Shown here in pieces: positions 10,784 to 21,053 of a DNA stretch of 64,000 nucleotides (positions within the stretch are counted from its first letter, which is position 1; each line of letters opens with the position of its first letter). Below the pieces are notes generated by a model. That model was not told the origin of the DNA, did no database searches, and worked only from the letters and a program-made list of their open reading frames with translations. The position numbers were made by a program, and so were the translations under genes. The stretch lies in assembly GCA_030407315.1 (NCBI GenBank), contig JALQPE010001911.1, forward strand, positions 1-64,000, given 5' to 3'. The stretch is from Asparagopsis taxiformis (lineage: Eukaryota; Rhodophyta; Florideophyceae; Bonnemaisoniales; Bonnemaisoniaceae).

Positions 10784-12355
10784 TCAGGCGATGTGGGTGG
10801 CTCGTGACCTACATCGCCTGGTCGTTTCCGGCGCGGGGCCGTTCGACACGTTGTCGTCGTGAGCCCACGAAGCTCGTTCGTCATCGTGACTCGTTTCCAC
10901 CTCGAGTGGTGTTTCGTCAGCGGAGGTCGTCACGTAGACTCCGCTGCGGCCATTACGCTGGCCATTTCGTTCGTTCGCCCACGGGCGGGGGTCACGTCGG
11001 TCATTACGAAAGTCGCCGCGGCGCCTGTCGAAGGGCCTTCCCCCGTCACGATTGGGGTTTCGGAGTATCGTAGGCGGCGTGCCGTACCTCCGCGGGGTCA
11101 CGTTCCCTCGCTCATCAGGTCGTTCCTGGTTACGTTTGGCCATTCGTTGGCGGAAGTACTCAGCCTGACGTGGGTTGCTCTTCACGTGGAAGAGGTAGTA
11201 CTTGTACGCGAAAAAGATCCGTTGATCTGGCGTCAGACGCGGACACGTAAACGTCGAGTGGCCATCTTCGCGGCATGACCAACACGACAGCGTCCAGTAA
11301 TCATTCGGGATTACGGAGTGCGCCAATTGCGTCTGCTCGCTCGTGAGCTTCGGCACGTCCTCGCATGGACGGTTCAATCGAGCTTCGAGCTCGTCCGGCT
11401 TTTCGTTTGCCGTTTTCGTATCGTTGGGCGGCGGCCCGTTCGTGAAGAGGATCGCCTCCAAATTCTCGGCAACGTGAACCGCAGCGAGCGACACGTCGTC
11501 GTCGTCCCTCGCGGGGATGTTCGGGTTACCATCGTGGTAACTGGGCTCGCTAGCCCGTTCATTACGTAAGTACGCGGACTCATCGTAGTCCGCGAACTTC
11601 CTCGACTCGTGGTCGGAAATAGCCAACGTAGGCTTCACCGGAAACCGCACTTTCGGTTTCGCGGCTGACGCGACAGCTGCCGTACGTGCACGGAAGGTCG
11701 TTCCTTCGGCCGTCGCCAATCGTCTCACAACGGTGAGGTCGTTCCTCTCTCGTTCGGGGAGTGACCGGAGTCGTTCCGTCACGGCTGCCCGCGTCGAGGG
11801 CAGCAAACCACGTACGTAGTGGTGAACGAGGAGTCGATCCGTAAACACGTAGTTACACGCCCGCGTGGCGGTGTCGAGTCTATCAGCGTACTGATTCTCG
11901 TCCTCGTTAGGACTCTGCGTGATCATCGTGACCTTTTCGTAGGCCTCCTGCAGCACGTCGTCTTGCAGGTATCGTTTAATCAACGCGTTGATTACGTGAG
12001 GCCACGAGAACCTCTTCGTCGGATCAGTCGTGATCACGCCAGTCGTACACTGGGAATCGTAGAACCGTCGGGCGTCCCCTTCGAGGAAGAAGTGCAGCGC
12101 ACGTACTGCCACTCCCTCGCACACTCCGAGTGTGCTGAACCCATCACGTATTTGGGCGAGGAATCCGAGTAACGTAATCGGATTCCGGCCGGAGAACGGC
12201 TTTAACGTAGGGAAAAGTCCCTCCAGCTCACGTTTGAGCTTATGTACGCTTTGACTCTCGTTCACGTAGAGATGTTCACGTACATCGTTAAGTCGGTACA
12301 TGCGGTACGACACCACGTTCGCAAATGCGTCGAGCATTGTCGTGTGCTCTGCCAA
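10784..12355 (-). pseudogene. Gag capsid and nucleocapsid part
   Basis: About 520 codons. The N-terminal half is helical Gag capsid-like (FSGRNPITLLGFLAQIRDGF, EGDARRFYDSQ, a QYADRLDTATRACNY helix, VRGLLPSTRAAV). Near codon 365 there is one CCHC knuckle, C-W-S-C-REDG-H-STFT-C (C-x2-C-x4-H-x4-C). The tail is Arg/Asp/Asn-rich and probably binds RNA. The likely N-terminus is encoded in the overlapping frame (12,262-13,209). Confidence 0.82.
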
Positions 12356-13209
12356 CGCGTGGCAAACGGGTCCGAGGGCGTTCCCTGGTAAGCGTACCGC
12401 GTCGGCACGTTCGTTTTCGTGGACTCGCGTGTCCGTCGTGCCGAACGTACCCAGCCACGGAATGTACGTCTCACGTGGCGGGGAGCTCTCGTATCGAGTT
12501 GCGCAGCTCGTGCTGCGTCCGCCGACCGCGCGTGGTCTGGCGTATCGTTAAAACGTAATTGCCTTCGTGGCGTCTCGTCGGGGTTGGCGATGGCTCGTTG
12601 CACTGTCGCCCCCCTTCCGTACGTTGTCGGGGTCGTCGGACCGGGTGTGGGTGGGTATCCTCCCGGAACGGCCGGGGAGGATTGCGAGTTATAGGCGCGC
12701 GAGCCTTCGTAATTCGGATCGCTTCCGCTCGGCGGAGCGGAACGTCCGGCGACGATTTCGTTAAATACTACGACAAACGAGTCGAGTCTTCCCTCCACGG
12801 CGGAGAGGCGGTTTCGTAAATCTTCGTTTTCCCGTTCGAGGGTCGCTGAGCGTTCACGTAACGCACGAGCTTCGCGCTCCGAGACTCCGAGTCTCTGCCT
12901 TACGGCTTCGTCGACGGCCGCGTCGCTCGCCCTTTCGATGTGACCTCGAAGGTCTTCGTACACTACACGTAGTGCCGTGGGAGTCACGTTCCCTTCGTTG
13001 AGCTGACCGCGCGTTGCGGGGTCCATACTCACGGACTCAAACGGGCTTACCGTACGTGGTAGCTGGCCGATCGCCTCGATATCCGGTGGGATAGATCGAT
13101 CAGTCGCGAAGATCGCTTCTGCTGACAAGGCCACGTCGGCTTCGGCGTCCGCTGACGTTGGCAACGGTTGCCTGGGCGACGCGCTGGAATTCGACACAGC
13201 GTAATTCAT
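12262..13209 (-). pseudogene. Gag N-terminal part
   Basis: Starts with ATG about 100 bases inside the 5' LTR, the normal position for gag. It has an acidic/Ala-rich beginning and a coiled-coil-like stretch (RQRLGVSEREARALRERSAT with following ELERENEDL heptads), then a Pro/Gly/Ser/Thr linker. The last ~50 codons appear to be read in the wrong frame; the other frame joins smoothly at ~12,390. This suggests a single-base indel or ribosomal frameshift. Confidence 0.65.
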
Positions 13210-13293
13210 AGACCGTCGTCTGTAGCACGTAGCTTTTCGTTAACGTAAAAGAGCTCAACCTCGTTGGTTGTCGTTATGCTCGTAGCAACTTCT

Positions 13294-13307
13294 AGGTCGA
13301 GAGACCA
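13294..13307 (-). other. tRNA primer-binding-site candidate
   Basis: On the element strand one base after the 5' LTR reads TGGTCTCTCGACC. It starts with TGG, the complement of a tRNA CCA end. The matching tRNA was not identified. Confidence 0.4.
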
Positions 13308-13308
13308 G

Positions 13309-13970
13309 TGTGGTACGATAGTTCGGTGACGGAGTAGCTGGTACGAGCCAGTGGACACGCTGTCCTTACGAAACGAAACGAACAGTCCACCCGCTGGTGT
13401 TTGACTGTATTGTTAGAACGGTAGAAGGTAGAGTGGTTAGCGAGTAGACACGAGCGTCACGACGCAACAATCCACGCGAGGATTACGTTAGCACACGAGG
13501 TGGTACGTCACCGGAGGCGCTCTCGACCAAGCCCGGAGGCACTACACGCAATCAGCCTTACGTGCGGCGATGGGTAGGGAGTACGCAGCTCGACGGAGAC
13601 GAAGCCTCGTTAGGCAAAACGTAAACGTAAACGTAGAAGTCAGTCGTAGACTAGAGCCGTTGCTCGATCGTTGTCTTGTCCCCTTTCCCTCCCGGCACGA
13701 TGCCAATACCTATATGGCCACGATGGCATCGCTTTACAGTGTAAACACTGCTCGTAACGTCCCCGAATGGGAAAGGACCTTGTGGGTTACACGTAGGGAC
13801 CCGTTGGTCCGTTGGCCGTTGCCAATACGTTCGTTGCACACGTGTGCCGGTTGCGCGCGCGCATGCGCCAGCAATGTTCGTGCATTGCTGTCGCCGGTCG
13901 TATCCGCCGAAATTCGAATTCCGCGGAAAACGTAAATATTTGCAATTTCGGAATTGCCACGTATACTACA
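13309..13970 (-). repeat. 5' LTR of the gypsy element (right copy)
   Basis: Starts TGTGGTACGATAG and ends TATACTACA in plus-strand reading. It is nearly identical to 2904-3560. It abuts the dioxygenase gene: the open frame of that gene runs back into the LTR only by chance, using a TTG at 13,954. Confidence 0.93.
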
Positions 13971-13975
13971 CGAAG
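13971..13975. repeat. Target-site duplication (right) of LTR element
   Basis: CGAAG pairs with TGAAG at 2899-2903, with one mismatch. Confidence 0.6.
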
Positions 13976-16900
13976 TGGACGACGAACCGGAGGTGGCGGA
14001 AAGCATTCGTGAGCAGCAGGGGACGCAAATTACGGTGCCCAAGTTTGTGACGTCGGATTACGTCGGAGAAGGAGCGACTGTGCTGGTGAGGCAGCTAGTG
14101 GAACCGGCCGTGACCCTTCGGGATGTGAAAGAAGACCACGTGGAGGACCTGCGCAACAATATGTTGGCTGTGGGGTATGTGAGCTCTTCGCGTATCACTG
14201 TGACGGTGCTGAGGTCGCAGAACACGCATCTGCCCGCCGACACGCGTCTGTTCCAGAATGGCAAATTCCATGCCAATGCGAACGTGACCGTGATCGACGG
14301 ACTGCATCGTCTCAATGCTATGCATAGCATTGCCGATGACTTCACTCGCCTCACCCGTATGCACAGAACCAAGCTGCCACAGGACGCAAACCGCTTGCGC
14401 TGGGTTACTCAGCCTCTGGATGTGTACTACCTTCGCCGCAAGGACAACAGTGATCTTCAGCCTCATGAGATCATCCACAAGAGTGCAGAGTCGAACCATA
14501 CGACTGGGACGCAACTGACGGAGCGCTCCCTGGTTCGAATCTTGTCGTCCATCCAGCAGTTCATCCGTACGATTGCTGTTGCAAATAACGTGGAAAACGC
14601 TGGCGACTTGCGTGAGTCTGATGTCATCCGAACATTGTTCGAGGCGCAGTTCATGGGGATGATGAATTCAACGAACACGGCCCGGCGGTGGACGCGTTTG
14701 GCTATAGCAACGCTGAAGCATCCTGTTCTCGACGAAGTGTTGCGTGAGCTGAACAATTCCGAGCGCCGCAACGAGATTGGGATAACGCACCTGGACCACA
14801 AGATAGTGCGCGAGTTGCTGGAAGAAAACTTTGTCTTCGTCTTGCGTGGTCTTTCGGAGTACTTGAACCCTGCTCATGGTGGACGTCCGGATGGACGCTT
14901 TGACGTGAACGACTTCTATACATACGTCCGTCGCGTGACTGCAATAGCAAATTCTCTGTACGCTGCGTTTGGGCGCCCAAAGAGTATTATGCGCAAGTCA
15001 TTTCTGAGCACAGAGATGGCAATTGGGTCGGTTAAGCAGCCGAAGGAGTTGCAATGGCATCTCACCAATGCCATTGCAATGTATAGAGGGGACGACCGGA
15101 GCAGTGAGGTTCGAATGCGACGGAGAGCCACGCGTTTACAGGATTTGGAAACGAACTTGAAAGAGTTTTTCAATCCGACATTGAAGAAGAAGACTAAGGC
15201 TCGACGCAAACGCCGCCCTTCTGCTGCCAATGTGAGACTCACTCACAAGAAGCAGCGGAATGTCGAACATGAGCCTGCTTCGCATGGCATCCGCCGCCGT
15301 TCACAGCGACTTCGCTCGACGGGGAGCACACGCCTCGAGGAAGAAGAGCCGGTTGTGGTACAACAATCCGCCGGGGAAGAAGAACAGGCCGTTGTTGATA
15401 AACCCACCGATCAACAACAAGCCACTGCTTCCGGTGATGAGGTTGACGAAGACTCCGCCCGTTCCCCCGATTCTGCCGTTGAGATTGTCCCCCAAGATAA
15501 CCAACGTGCTGGTGCGACTCCCTCCAACCAAGAATCTGTCCATAACGTTTCGGACGAGGAAGAAAACAACAGTGCAGACGAGGGCCAAGTCGAAAGCAAG
15601 GGGGTCCGCGAAGTGACAATTACACTCACTGTTCCGGAAGGAGTCGAAGTCGATGAAGACGGTTACATCGTTCGTGACTCTCCTTCTGAACACGACCTCC
15701 TGTTCGACGACCGGATGCCATCTCTTCCCGACGATTTCGAAGTCAAAGACCGAGCTGAAGGGCATCATCTGGCGCAGCGTCCCGCGGACGTCATCGCATC
15801 GGTGAGGGTTGGTTGTCTGCCCCCGATTGAGCTCAGGTTGTTATTGGAGAGTGTGGAAATCGATGAGGAGGGCAGAGAGGTGAGGTATTTGAAGCAAGTG
15901 GCGATGGACCCTGTGTTTGAGGTGCTGCATATTCCGGAACAACATCGGGCTCGTCATCTTGTTTTCGAGATCGACACCATCTATCCGATGTTTTTCGCAG
16001 CGTGGAAGATGGCTGCCAAGGCGATGTGTGAGCCTACATCGACGTTTCTACCCTCGAGGCTGGACTTCGCCCAGGTTGCGCGAATGTCTACAAGCTGGAA
16101 GGATTCGTATGAGGCCGGCACTGGTATGGCGTACTTCCACAATTGCCGAACGGAAATCAACGAGCGAGGGTATACGGTGATGCACAATTTCGCGGATGTA
16201 AGCTACCTCGATGCGTCGGACAAGTTCCCATTTGACTTGGGTCTCATGGAAGAAATTCCTATCCAGGAATTGTTTCGGTACTTTTTGGGAACGTGGGAGG
16301 GGGAGGAGGTGCACAAGGACCCTGGGAACCGGCAGCTGTGGAGTCCCATTGTCAATACGGGGGACGATGAAACAGATGAGAAGAACCGGAATGAGGGGAG
16401 GGCTCGCTTCACGTCTACGCGCCACTGCCTGGTTGACTATGCCGAGAACGATGAGACGCATATCGACCGGTTCAAGTTTGTGACGCGGCGAGCCCTGCTG
16501 GATGTGTGGTTGGGAATCCTTGTCCGGCTGATAGGGCTGGAGGAGTGCGGTTTACCGGGAGAAAAACTTGTCATGCCGGCATCTGGGGGACGGTTTTTGA
16601 TAACGGGAAAGGGGTGTCCTCGGCAGGTCCCACACAATGATTTCCCTGTTCCTCCTCGCGACCGCAAAGATCAACTTCCGGGTTACTTTGTTATTGCCAA
16701 CGGAGATGACCCATTCCCTATCTGGGTGTGTCCAGGGTCCCACAAGTACGTCTTTTCCAAAGCGCTGGAATTAGATATGTACGCCAAGACGATGAAGCTG
16801 AAGAAGGTAATCGTTCCGCCACGTTCAGTCTTCATCGGTCACGGCTATGTACAACATGCCGGGGCAGGGCATGTCGACAGAGTTGTGTCACACACGACAA

Positions 16901-17286
16901 CGAGGTATCACACGTATTTCAGGAATGCGTCGTATCCGATTCCCGACAATGTTTCGTTTGGTTTCATCAGGCGGTTGGGATTCGAAGAAGAAGTAATCCC
17001 CAATGCTCCGCGCCGGTCTGCCAGGCAAAGTCAACCGGCACCTGTCAATGTTCGCCACAAGACAGTTGTTCCCATCCCGGTCAAGAAAGATCGTAGGCCG
17101 AAGACAGGGCAACTCGGAATCATGCGGATGAAGACGACAGAAGCTCCCAAGAAGAGAACCCTCACACCGGGTCAAAAATTCATCTTGAGCTATTCAACTC
17201 CACAGTTGCCGATAACGCCTATTCTGCCGGAGATCCTGAATATAGTGAGGACGAAGAGGAAGAACAATTTTCCGACGGCTAGATAG
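13971..17286 (+). CDS. ParB-like / 2OG-Fe(II) dioxygenase-like fusion protein, 5'-truncated by LTR insertion
   Basis: The frame is open for ~1105 codons from the LTR edge; the first in-frame ATG is only at 14,161. Counting from 13,954, residues ~60-240 contain VIDGLHRLNAM (D115-G-x-H118-R119), the signature loop of ParB/Srx-fold proteins. Residues 410-421 are a basic NLS-like cluster (KKKTKARRKRR), followed by a long acidic Gln/Glu-rich linker to ~600. The C-terminal third resembles a double-stranded beta-helix dioxygenase: PHNDF (H894-x-D896), PGSH (927-930), HGYVQH (distal His968 candidate) and R984 as a candidate 2-oxoglutarate ligand. An Arg-rich tail follows. The combination suggests a nuclear, DNA- or chromatin-acting oxygenase, which is inference. 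The ~390-bp repeat family flanks it on both sides, so it may belong to a mobile element. No intron is needed. Confidence 0.72.
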
Positions 17287-17558
17287 CTTAACAACTACTA
17301 CTTTGGTAAACAATTATCGAGAATATAATCATCTCCTTTATCACTTCCAATCTATGAACCTAGTATAATGTACTTCCGTTCCATGCTTTCAAACTAGATT
17401 GTCCATTCCCTCGTGGGTTGGAGCATGATTTCCAGGACGATTCCCTCACATCTCTAGACTCGATGGTCTATGCTAGAAATAGCAGAACAATTGGGTATGT
17501 ACGTGCTTCATCGCCTACTTGCTTCCGGTAATGTGTGGACGTGCACGATACACGATCA
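17287..17558. other. AT-rich 3' flank of the dioxygenase gene
   Basis: No ORF. The stretch is A/T-rich with possible poly(A) signal context. Its last ~50 bases (TTGCTTCCGGTAATGTGTGG onward) resemble the sequence before the 1715 repeat unit, so the repeat unit is longer than its conserved core. Confidence 0.4.
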
Positions 17559-18860
17559 ACCTGAAATGGACGTCCGGTGGATGTCCAGCTCAGATGCATT
17601 GCTGGCCAGCCCAGAAATTCTACAATTTCGGGCACAAAAAAATATTGCAAAAAACATCGATTTCAGCGGGTGGATTGTGCCGTACGGCACACCCCCATCT
17701 CAAAAACATGTTCACATGTGCATGTTTTTGAGAATAGCCCAAATTTTAATTCAAATCAGGGTGTCTAATTTGGCCACAACGGCCCCAGGAACCGGCCGCC
17801 GCCCCGAGTGGGGTTGTCACTGGCTTCTGTAAGCACTAACTGTAAGGCTAAATGGCGTCTCACGACGGGTCGATTTCAGGCTCAATACGCCAGGGACAGG
17901 TCTTGGTCCTTGTTCCATCATGGTCCCGCCTCACTCTCTCACGACCAACCTGAAATGGACGTCCGGTGGATGTCCAGCTCGATTGCACTGCTGGCCAGCC
18001 CAGAAATTCTAAAATTTCGGGCACAAAAAAATTGTAAAAAATCATCGATTTGGGCGGGTCGATTGTGCCGTACGGCACACCCCCATCTCAAAAACATGTT
18101 CACATGTGCATGTTTTTGAGAATAGCCCAAATTTTAATTCAAATCAGGGTGTCTAATTTGGCCACAACGGCCCCAGGAACCGGAGCCGCCGCCCCGAGTG
18201 GGGTTGTCACTGGCTTCTGTAAGCACTAACTGTAAGGCTAAATGGCGTCTCACGACGGGTCGATTTCAGGCTCAACACGTCAGGGACAGGTCTTGATCCT
18301 TGTTCCATCATGGTCCCGCCTCACTCTCTCACGACCAACCTGAAATGGACGTCCGGTGGATGTCCAGCTCAGATGCATTGCTGGCCAGCCCAGAAATTCT
18401 AAAATTTCGGGCACAAAAAATCTTGCAAAAATCAACGATTTGGGCGGGTCGATTGTGCCGTACGGCACACCCCCATCTCAAAAACATGTTCACATGTGCA
18501 TGTTTTTGAGAATAGCCCAAATTTTAATTCTAATCAGGGTGTCTAATTTGGCCACAACGGCCCCAGGAACCGACCGTCGGCCCCGATCGGGGGCAATCAC
18601 TGGCGTCTGTAAGCACCAACTGTAAGCCGGAACCGGTCACCGCCCCGATCGGGGCAATCACTGGCTTCTACAAGCACCAACTGTATGGCTAAATGGCGTC
18701 TCACGAAGGGTCGATTTCAGGCTCAATACGCCAGGGACAGGTCTTGGTCCTTGTTTCATCATGGTCCCGCCCCACTCTCTCACGACCAACCTGAAATGGA
18801 CGTCCGGTGGATGTCCAGCTCGATTGCGTTGCTGGCCAGCCCAGAAATTCTAAAATTTCC
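17559..18860 (+). repeat. Tandem ~390-bp repeat array, right block
   Basis: Units begin at 17,559, 17,948, 18,338 and 18,789 (ACCTGAAATGGACGTCCGG), giving periods of 389, 390 and 451. The long third unit contains an extra copy of a GC-rich ~60-base segment (CCCCGATCGGGGCAATCACTGG). The fourth unit breaks off at ~18,858. Each full unit has the palindrome TGCCGTACGGCA and a perfect 12-bp stem CTCAAAAACATG / CATGTTTTTGAG around a 10-base loop. Short ORFs within each unit repeat identically and are not genes. Confidence 0.92.
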
Positions 18861-18990
18861 GAAAAATCAATTTGGTGGCCCAGCATCTCCTGTGCCGAAA
18901 ATTCCCGCACTCACTTCTGATATACGTCTAGACGTGTTTCGCACTTGTACGCATCAGGGAAGGCGTCACGGAAGGTTGAGACTCAGTCTC

Positions 18991-19045
18991 AGACAACGCG
19001 GTACACAAGTAGCATAGCCTATGCTACTTGTGTACCGCGTCGTCT
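18991..19045. repeat. Near-perfect 55-bp palindrome (hairpin)
   Basis: Arms 18,996-19,017 and 19,019-19,040 are perfect reverse complements (22 bp, one-base centre). They extend to 27 bp each with one mismatch. The arm contains GCGGTACACAAGTAGCATAG. Possible roles: head-to-head junction of two inverted repeat ends, a cruciform-forming site, or a small-RNA foldback. Confidence 0.9.
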
Positions 19046-20432
19046 GAAATAGCGAGTAGTGTTTGTTGTATAGTTGTGGAGTATGCGTCTGGTGGTTTGT
19101 AAAGCTTGCAGAACGGGATAGGGATGTGGGTGGCCCTATTTTATGAATACATGAATACAAATATTCAGGGTTGACAAAGCGGAAAGGCATACGCTCATAC
19201 ATGTTTGAGATTGCATAGTGGAGAAAATATTTACATCGAAATTTACATGGAGCTGATGGAGGTTTTAAGGATGATGTATGGGAGGAAGAAAATTCTTCTT
19301 TGGTATGAGGATGTGTTCTGTAGGGGGGGTTGGATGGAATCTTGGGATGGTACAGGGGGAGGTGGAAATGTACGGAGTGCGGGTTTAGACTGGAATGTGA
19401 TTCGGAGAGGAGTGCTGACGAGCATATTATGGGGATTAGAGAGACGCTGCGGGGTGTTGGGGGTAGTGAGGGCGGAGGAGGTGTTTAGGTGGGACCGTAG
19501 GAGGCTGTGGTTGAAGGCGCCGAGAGGAGGGGGTTTTAGGAAAGTGAGGAGAAAGAGGGGGGAGGGGGGTGGCGTCTGTTCTGGCTGTGGTGAGTGGGGA
19601 TGTGATGGAGAAGAAGGGGGTTATTGTATTTGGGGAGGGAGGGGAGTGGGAGGAAGGGTGCGAAGTGGGGGGTTCAACCCTTATCAAGTTGATATGTGGC
19701 TCAGAGAGAGGATGTTTCTGAGGAGACGGCGGGGGAGCGGGAGTGTGGGCCGGTGGTGGTGCTGTATACGGTATCTAAGATGCGGATGGCGTGGGGGGCA
19801 TGGAGCAGCTGAGGGAGGGAGGGGATGGAGCAGGTCGGGCACGGGATGGGGAGTGAGAGGTTTTCGAAGAGTAAGCTGCAGGGGAAGTTTGTGGAGAGGG
19901 CGAAGGAGAGGGGTTGAAGGTAGAGGAGAGAGGTATTGAAGAACAATACGTTGCAAAGGTGATGGGGGAGAGCATGGTCGAGGAGTTAGGGGTGTTTTTC
20001 CTTATTCTGAGGTAGTATGAGGACTGGTTATACGAAATCTGTACGGTAAAGCCGAAAAGTAGGTATGGAATGGAGGTGTGCACCGTGGAAGCGGGGACAG
20101 GTAGCTGAAAATGCGCGCTAGAGTGGTATTGGGGGTGTTTGAGGTACAGTACGGGGGAGGTGAGCACCAACAGGAAGGGGGTGTGAGCGAGAGGATGAAA
20201 AAATTAAAGACGAAATTGGAGTCGACCGACAAGGAAAATTAGAGTGGTCGCCGTGATGGATGCGGACATCCATGTCGAGCACGGCGGCAGAAATTTCTGG
20301 GGTCGAAATTTTTGAATTTCTGAACCGGCGCCCGTCCTAGGCGGACATAGACATGGTGGAAGTCCATCCCGAGGAGGACATCCGTGGTACTAGAAACAAT
20401 GAATGTCGTCCTAGTAATACTAGACGTACTAG
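19046..20432. other. Strongly purine-rich (plus strand) non-coding stretch
   Basis: From ~19,240 to ~20,220 the plus strand is dominated by G and A, with many GGAGG, GGGAGG and GGGGGAGG runs. Overlapping Pro/Ser/Thr-rich minus-strand ORFs and a Gly/Arg-rich plus-strand ORF (19,205-19,939) are products of this skew, and none shows a domain. It may be a decayed UTR or LTR of the following gypsy copy, but no matching copy is present downstream. Confidence 0.45.
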
Positions 20433-20535
20433 ACCGCATGGACGTCCGGTTCTAGGCGGACATCCAAAAATACTGGACAACATGGACGTCCGCCTAGTAA
20501 TACTAGGTGTACTAGAGGTTGTGGACGTCCGCGTC
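20409..20535. repeat. Short direct repeat, 83-bp period
   Basis: CTAGTAATACTAG followed by GTACTAGA and GGACGTCCG occurs at 20,411 and again at 20,494. Further GGCGGACAT and GGACGTCC words lie around them (20,255-20,535), several within short inverted repeats. Confidence 0.65.
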
Positions 20536-21053
20536 CATTTCCGAGAACACAGACGCAGGGTCGCAAGGACTTCCTATCTTCCGTTCCGTATCAAGATTCC
20601 GGAAAACAGCACCCGCTCGATTCCACCTACGGATCTAAGCGGGTACTGAACCGTCCTGACGCACGGACGTCACAGGTGGAGAACAAGGTGGACAAGCTAG
20701 CGGAGCAACTCGCTGAGCTCTCCCTCATCGTCCGCAAGCAGACAGGAGCATCCTCATCGGATAGGCGCGAAACGCCTCGTCCTTGCTCCTTCTGTCAGAA
20801 GCCTGGACATGGGGCTAACTCCTGCCCCGAAAACCCTCACCGAGACACCCGTTGCTCAAAATGTGGTCGTTTGGGTCATTCTGTCGCGACTTACTATAGT
20901 CGCCAGAAGGACACGGAGAAGCAGAGGAGCCCCTCTACCGGCAGGGACGATTCCTCCCGTTCGAATCAAGTTACCGTTGTAACCGCAACTCCCGATGTTG
21001 TTGGTACTACGAAACGTACCATGACTGGAGAAGCGGTTCCGAAGCAACGTTGA
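20433..21053 (+). pseudogene. Gag C-terminal part with two zinc knuckles
   Basis: The frame is open from 20,433 and protein-like from ~20,530. A coiled-coil-like segment (VDKLAEQLAELSLIVRK) comes before knuckle 1, C-S-F-C-QKPG-H-GANS-C, and knuckle 2, C-S-K-C-GRLG-H-SVAT-Y, whose last Cys is replaced by Tyr. No ATG for gag is visible and the capsid part is missing. A single in-frame TGA at 21,051 separates it from the protease region. Confidence 0.75.

Larger units (their letters stand above)
2904..13970 (-). mobile_element. Ty3/gypsy LTR retrotransposon, full length but frameshifted
   Basis: This is an 11.07-kb element read on the minus strand. Two direct repeats of ~660 bp (2904-3560 and 13,309-13,970) begin TG and end CA and differ at roughly ten positions by eye. 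Going down from the right LTR come a PBS candidate, gag with a CCHC knuckle, protease, reverse transcriptase, RNase H and integrase with a GPF module. The order RT-RH-IN is that of Ty3/gypsy (Metaviridae). No env or chromodomain is seen. Coding is interrupted by frameshifts at roughly 12,390, 10,350, 9,500, 8,540, 7,275 and 7,060. A 2.85-kb non-coding tract separates integrase from the 3' LTR. The element is much richer in CG, CGT and ACG words than its surroundings. It interrupts the plus-strand gene that resumes at 13,971. Confidence 0.93.

Noticed and set aside
17577..18625. Repeated short ORFs containing a similar MDVQLRCIAGQPRNS-type peptide
   Set aside because: They are the same frames of the 390-bp tandem repeat; frames break between units.
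19205..19939. 244-codon Gly/Arg/Trp-rich plus-strand ORF
   Set aside because: Produced by the purine-rich bias; no recognisable segments and no start context.
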